This document shows, one piece after another, positions 59,650 through 64,000 of a stretch of DNA of 64,000 bases. The notes under the pieces were generated by a model. It was not told where the DNA came from. It worked only from the letters and a program-made list of their open reading frames with translations, and did no database searches. The stretch covers positions 186,001 to 250,000 of the forward strand of contig LNGK01000005.1 in assembly GCA_001510575.1 (NCBI GenBank), read 5' to 3'. Made by a program: the position numbers and the translations under genes. Source of the stretch: Knoxdaviesia capensis. Lineage: Eukaryota; Ascomycota; Sordariomycetes; Microascales; Gondwanamycetaceae. How positions within the stretch are numbered: the stretch's first letter is position 1; every line of letters starts with the position of its first letter.

Positions 59650-59955
59650 TGCAGGCGTTCACTCTGTGCTACATCTTCTTCGCCATCTCAACTCAGCTGG
59701 CCGCTGTGCTGCTCGCCACACGGCCAAAGTAGTCCCTGTACCAAAGCCTCGCGAGCAGCCTGCTGTATGTTCTCCCGTGGGCCATTGTGTGCCAGGTCCG
59801 GAGCCTGGATCCCGACAATGCCTAGACCTACCACAGCTTCGTGTTTTGGGGGGAGTCTCGTGTTCAGTTTCGTCGATATTCTGGTCGTCGATGGTCTGCG
59901 GGTGTGGACGTTGATGACGGGCCAGGCAACGTTAGAAGAGAAGATATACCTTTAG
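59650..59955 (+). pseudogene. Broken gene for a small multi-pass membrane protein
   Basis: From an ATG at 59650 the frame reads a hydrophobic segment (MQAFTLCYIFFAISTQLAAV). It meets TAG at 59731-59733, continues in frame as a second hydrophobic segment (SLASSLLYVLPWAIVCQV) and meets TAG at 59823-59825. A one-base shift inside a G run (59848-59853) then gives a third hydrophobic stretch (FGGSLVFSFVDILVVDGL) ending LEEKIYL. Three membrane-like segments with two stops and a frame change, within 300 bases, are best read as a recently disabled gene or a fragment of one. The second stop falls where TGG would fit the style, a G-to-A change. The family is not recognised. Confidence 0.5.
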
Positions 59956-60333
59956 GGGTTTAGGGGGTGGGATTTGAGTTAAGGCTATCAGACTTGCTTT
60001 AGGGGCTATGACCGCTATATGAAGCTTTCAGGCACTAAATACACCGCATTGCTTAAAGCTTAACCCAAGTAACCCTAGTAGCCCTGAGGCCCGTGCACCA
60101 GCTCGATTCGCAAGCTCTGATTGGCCAATCAGGAACTGTAGGCGGAATCATACGAGGCTCTTTGCATTGTTTTTCTGATCCCGAAATTTTGTCGTCATAA
60201 TTCGCCTGGAAAACTTTCACCACTCAAACGATCTCCACCAACTTTCCTTCCTCCGGTCCCCGACTCCTGTTTTCAAACCTCGATCCTATCGTCAGATCCC
60301 CGATCCTCTATCTTTCTGCGTATATCTTTCACC
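59956..60333 (+). promoter_or_regulatory. Promoter of the small mitochondrial protein gene
   Basis: Contains a telobox-like AACCCTAG at 60071-60078, a double CCAAT box at 60120-60130, and a CT-rich leader at 60225-60330. The CCAAT-binding (Hap) complex controls many respiratory genes in fungi, which fits the predicted mitochondrial product. Confidence 0.6.
60120..60130. promoter_or_regulatory. Palindromic double CCAAT box
   Basis: ATTGGCCAATC contains an inverted and a direct CCAAT back to back, about 205 bases upstream of the start codon at 60334. Confidence 0.6.
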
Positions 60334-61086
60334 ATGTCCGCTGCTACTCGCCGTCTCTTTACCACCTCGGCTCAGCGCTTCGCCGATGCCGCTAGCAAGG
60401 CCGAGCTCAAGAAGTCCAGCAAGAAAAACCCCGAGACCTTGGTATGATCCCTCCGGATGTGCGGGTTTCGGCCGTTTTTCGATTTCGGCGACACGGATCG
60501 ATGGCTGGAGACCGTTATTGCTACTGGAACCCGGCGATACTAACCGTTCTGTTTAGGTTCTCGGAGGCGTGATGGTCCTCGCCCTGGGCGGTGCGGGATA
60601 TTACTTCGGTACGCTTCTTCCCTTCATATCAGATCATCCGGTCTTCGTGATCCTCCTACGGCTACTTAAGGATATATATATCTCCTTGTTCATGTCGGCA
60701 CATCACCACGATATATCTATTGTCTTCAGCCACTAACCATCCCCTCCTTGTTTCCCCCCTGATCTAGGCGCCAACCCTACCACGTCGACTTCCGAGAAGT
60801 CGGTGGCCGTTGCCGGCATGGGCTGGGAATCCGGCTCCGGAAAATACCAGTACTACCCCGGTGGTGACACCAGCGCCGGTCTCCGCGATGCTCCCAGCGC
60901 CTTGAACTCTGTCGTTATCCCCAAGATGACTCTCCCCAAGGTATGCCGTCTCCTGGATATATCAAGCCGTGCCTCTCCGGCGCATTCCATCTAGCTGATG
61001 TAACCCCTTTCTAACTGCGATATCTTTCTGTTCTATAGGAGGTCCACGACCAGTACAACAAGTTCGGCAAGGACGGATACCCGTAA
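60334..61086 (+). CDS. Small single-pass mitochondrial inner-membrane-type protein
   Basis: Four exons, 60334-60441, 60557-60608, 60768-60940 and 61039-61086, join in phase to 126 residues. The N-terminus MSAATRRLFTTSAQRFADA is a typical presequence (Arg/Ser/Thr, RRLFTTS). One transmembrane helix with small residues (VLGGVMVLALGGAGYYFGA, 37-55) follows a basic stretch KKSSKKN. The remainder is Gly/Tyr-rich and ends KFGKDGYP. Layout fits small accessory subunits of respiratory complexes or cristae proteins, but I cannot name a family. Four small exons and a CCAAT/telobox promoter are in keeping with constitutive respiratory-type expression. Acceptors are TTTAG, TCTAG and TATAG. Confidence 0.88.
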
Positions 61087-61866
61087 ACGAATCCCCCTCG
61101 AACTATCTTGATCCCGGCGTATCCCTCTCGCATTTCGCAGAGTGGCGATATACGCCGGCAAATGGCTAGCGAAAGCCGGTTTTTCCCAAGCCCTACCGGC
61201 CGCAGAAAGCACGGCATTCTCAACTGAACCTCCTCCCGTTGAACGAACAACAACAAAAAGCAAAGCCTACCCAAATCGCCGTATGATCTCGGCGAACCCG
61301 GCTGTGTACACCGGCTGTATTTACAATTTATTAGAGGGCGAAGGACGGGCCATCCGGGACGGAACTTCGAGAGCGGACCCCTATGGGATTTACTGTTTTG
61401 GACGTATATCATCTCCTTTTTGTGTGATTGCAACTGTGTTTTTCGACTAGAGCACCCCCTATGTCAAACCGAATGTTCTCTCATTCCGCTCGTGTTCCAT
61501 GCCACCGCCTATCATCTATCATACATGTATTGATGTGCGTTTCTTACGTATATGATCGCCACTGTATCATAAAAAAACTGTCATGAAGCTGCCGATACCA
61601 GCATAACCGAGATTTCCAGAGTCACAATCCTTGTGTCGTAAGTGCTATAGAACGGACTGGACTGACTACATTCATAGAAGGAAAAAGAAACAATTCCATA
61701 GAGGAAAACCCGTTGGCAATACCCGCCATACAAGAGAAATACAAGAACAAACGGAAAAAGAACAAAACACTCGGCTCGTCAAACAACGCAACAGCAAGCA
61801 AAGCTCGGCTCTGCGAAACCACCGGTTCCCAAAGAAAACACAATCACAAACCCATAAAGCCATACA
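61087..61866. other. Convergent 3' intergenic region
   Basis: Lies between the small mitochondrial gene (+) and the phosphoserine phosphatase gene (-). No third gene is supported. Confidence 0.6.
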
Positions 61867-63282
61867 TCACGCAATCAGCTGCTCAACCTCCTCGGAAGTG
61901 AAGCCGAACAGGTACAGCAGATCCAACAGGCTCGACCCATTCAACCGCGCATCGGCCTCCAGCTGCACCTTCGGCTTCGCGTTCCACGCCACACCGAGCC
62001 CGGCGGCCTCGAGCATCAGCAGGTCGTTCGCGCCGTCGCCAACGGCCACGACCTGCTCCAGCGCGATGCCCTCGCGCGCGGCAATCTCCACCAGCAGGTC
62101 GCGCTTGCGCTCCTGGCCGACAATCAGCCCCGCGACCTCGCCGGTCAGGGTGTTTGTGGCGGGGTCGATGACCACCTCGTTCGCGTGCGCGTAGTCGATG
62201 CCCAGCTCGCCGGCCAGCCAGGCGGTGAGCGGCAGGAAGCCGCCCGAGAGCACGGCGGTCTTGACGCCCAGGCGGCGGCACGCGCGCAGCAGCGGGCGCA
62301 CGCCGCGCGTGACCTGCAGCACGGGCCGCAGCTGCGTGAAGATGTCGCCCGACAGGCCGCGCAGCAGCGCCACGCGCTCGCGGAACGCCGAGTCGAACTG
62401 CAGCTCGCCGAGCATCGCGCGGTGCGTGATGTCGGCGACGCGCGCCGCCAGGTCCGGCGGGTCGGAGATGGTCGCGGCCAGCAGGTCGATCACCTCCTGC
62501 GTGATCAGCGTGCTGTCCATGTCGAACACCACCAGGCGCGGGTGGCGCCGCCACAGCGACTCGAGCTGCAGCACCACCTCGACGTTCCACTCGGTCTCGA
62601 AGTTGTAGATGGTCTCGTGGCGCCGCAGGTCGCCGACCTTGAGGTGGTCGAGGTAGGGGGCCGGCGAGAAGGTGAACTCGACCACGCGCGGCTTCTCGGG
62701 GTTGTCGAGACACCGGTGCGACGAGTGCACCTCGGTCGACCCGGGCGGCAGGTGGAAGGTCGACATGAGGTGCAGGAACGACGCGGTGCAGAAGGGGGAC
62801 ACGAACTGGCCGTACAGCTGGTCAAGCGGCTCGACTTCCGACGTCGGCGGCTCGCGGGGGAATGACGAGATGTCGGTGGCCGGCGCCAGGTTCACGAGGT
62901 CGGTCTGCGACTGGGCGCGGGCAATGTCTGCCGGATCGGAGGACTCGTCGGTAGCATTGCCATGGTAAAACAGCGTGGCCACCAGCCGGGGCGGCTTGGT
63001 GCCGGGCACCGGGGCACAGTTGGTATGTGAGAGGCTGTGCACGGGGCCCTGGGTGATAACGGGCGGGTCGTCGTTCGACGGGATGCCGGTGAAGGTAGTC
63101 AACGCGGTCGGCACCGGCACGTCTTCGACCACGGCGTCGATGCCGTAGTGGCTGTCGGGATGTTTCGGCGGGCGATACTGCTGGTGGTCCTGCAGGTACG
63201 ACGAGCCACGGCGCATTTCCGGCTTGAGCGTCGGCCGGCCCGGCGAAGTGCGGGCCGCAGCCGGAGCCGTCGACTCAGACAT
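61867..63282 (-). CDS. ser2: Phosphoserine phosphatase (HAD family)
   Basis: A single exon of 471 residues. The HAD catalytic motifs are in order: I DMDST at 254-258 (Asp254 nucleophile, Asp256 acid/base), II SGGF at 346-349, and III/IV GDGANDLLML from 415 (Asp416, Asp420 bind Mg). The enzyme makes serine from phosphoserine in the last step of the phosphorylated pathway. The ~240-residue N-terminal part is longer than in yeast Ser2 (309 residues) and contains ACT-like segments (RLVATLFYHG near 99-108), as in other filamentous fungi. The first ~50 residues are Pro/Ser/Arg-rich and not conserved-looking. The start is the first ATG in frame, preceded by GT-rich DNA. Confidence 0.95.
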   Translation of the reverse strand: MSESTAPAAARTSPGRPTLKPEMRRGSSYLQDHQQYRPPKHPDSHYGIDAVVEDVPVPTALTTFTGIPSNDDPPVITQGPVHSLSHTNCAPVPGTKPPRLVATLFYHGNATDESSDPADIARAQSQTDLVNLAPATDISSFPREPPTSEVEPLDQLYGQFVSPFCTASFLHLMSTFHLPPGSTEVHSSHRCLDNPEKPRVVEFTFSPAPYLDHLKVGDLRRHETIYNFETEWNVEVVLQLESLWRRHPRLVVFDMDSTLITQEVIDLLAATISDPPDLAARVADITHRAMLGELQFDSAFRERVALLRGLSGDIFTQLRPVLQVTRGVRPLLRACRRLGVKTAVLSGGFLPLTAWLAGELGIDYAHANEVVIDPATNTLTGEVAGLIVGQERKRDLLVEIAAREGIALEQVVAVGDGANDLLMLEAAGLGVAWNAKPKVQLEADARLNGSSLLDLLYLFGFTSEEVEQLIA

Positions 63283-64000
63283 AGCTCGGTGTGGAAGGGA
63301 GGATGAGTGTGTGTGTGTGGTGGGTTGGGTGAGTGATATGCCAGCCGACCAACGGAGGATTCCCTCTAGGAAGGCGGAATATGTTCTGAGTGGGGTTCAC
63401 CCAGCTTTGAGCAAGATGATGCTTCTATGTGTCTCACTCCAAGTTTGGGGACGAGGGGGGGGAAATGAACAACAGGAACGAAGCTTCCCGAATCTTCGAA
63501 GGCCAGGAAAAAGGAACAAGTGTAGAAGGCTTCTTTTTTCTCCCTTCCTTTTCCGGGACTTAGCGTCGTCTTCTTCCGAGCTACTTTTGCATGTAGTTTC
63601 AACGGATCTTCAAGGCGGGGTGAAAGAAAAAGAAACTGGCGGTGCTACCGGTCCTCCGGAACAATGCAGAAAATCAAAGTGGCAGCTTTGAGTTGCCCCA
63701 CCATGACGGCGACGAGGAAAATGGCAGCGGCCAAATGTCTGTATGCGTTTTACGCGAGTTTCGGGTTGGTGGGACCGTGTTAGGGTTGGGGTTGGGGTTG
63801 GACAACCACATCGTGTCATGTACTGTAGACGTCGTGTCGGTTGAGAACGTTACTTCCAGCATTCTCATCGTTTGTTTCACCCTCATCTGTCATGTCCTTA
63901 CTGTCAGTCACTGCCTCCATGTGAGATTGCGTCGTCGAAACCACCGTCGAGAGTCGTGCTGTGTAATTAATGTGTCCGCGGCATCGCTTGATACCTGATA
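63283..64000. other. Promoter of the phosphoserine phosphatase gene
   Basis: Holds a GT-rich tract at 63307-63330 and TTAGGGTTGGGGTTGGGGTTGG at 63780-63801, a degenerate telomere-like G-rich repeat. Open frames of 70-155 codons are present on both strands but lack coding style. The window ends in this region. Confidence 0.5.
63780..63801 (+). repeat. Telomere-like G-rich repeat
   Basis: One TTAGGG unit followed by three TTGGGG-like units with 6-base spacing. It could also form a four-tract G-quadruplex on the + strand. Confidence 0.75.

Noticed and set aside
63224..63691. 155-codon + strand frame at the right end
   Set aside because: Overlaps the start of the phosphoserine phosphatase gene and its promoter; no motif or codon bias.

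Overview
This is nuclear DNA of a filamentous ascomycete, most likely in the Eurotiales (Aspergillus/Penicillium relatives). Short introns carry GT(A/G)(A/T)G donors and (C/T)AG acceptors. The genes are GC3-rich. Pyrimidine-rich leaders precede start codons. The gene set is typically fungal: a Chs5 exomer subunit, a vacuolar subtilisin of the PepC type, an Erf2 palmitoyltransferase, a Ric8 exchange factor and a GH5 glucanase. The closest genus cannot be fixed from the sequence alone.

Layout, left to right. 1-66: possible 3' tail of a gene. 1768-3696 (+): Baeyer-Villiger-type flavin monooxygenase. 3697-9073: gene-poor, ending in a long CT-rich leader. 9074-11875 (+): large disordered protein. 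A minus-strand block follows: chs5 (12375-13782), a repeat-bearing protein with a possible mitochondrial presequence (14413-16002) and ric8 (16443-18640, six exons). Then an SH3 protein of the Lsb1/Pin3 type (20838-21824), a membrane-anchored GH5 glucan beta-glucosidase (23762-25704), a 6.7 kb gene-free stretch, and pepC (32464-34352). 39224-42157 (+) is a long serine-rich reading frame split by one in-frame TAG that coincides with a possible 3' splice site. 42650-43513 (-): DUF4336/metallo-hydrolase-like protein. 45961-47600 holds coding-like fragments in several frames, probably decayed genes. 49247-50959 (+): IVY1-like I-BAR protein. 51818-53131 (-): Nup53/Nup35-type nucleoporin. 54412-56526 (-): erf2. 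58234-58913 (-): secreted SnoaL-like protein. 59650-59955 (+): broken small membrane-protein gene. 60334-61086 (+): small mitochondrial membrane protein in four exons. 61867-63282 (-): phosphoserine phosphatase.

Most genes are housekeeping or cell-surface/trafficking functions: chitin synthase export, glucan remodelling, Ras palmitoylation, vacuolar proteolysis, a vacuolar I-BAR protein and a nuclear pore subunit. They do not form an obvious operon-like or secondary-metabolite cluster; each gene appears to have its own promoter. Exon structures given here were built by hand from splice motifs and reading-frame continuity, and each joined frame was checked for length and phase.

No convincing new multi-gene system was found. 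The points most worth checking are the in-frame TAG gene at 39-42 kb, the 150-bp in-frame tandem repeats at 14.6-15.05 kb, the relic genes at 46-47.6 kb and 59.65 kb, the very small first exons of ric8 and the nucleoporin gene, the alternative upstream start of the DUF4336 gene, and telobox-like TTAGGG motifs scattered through intergenic DNA.
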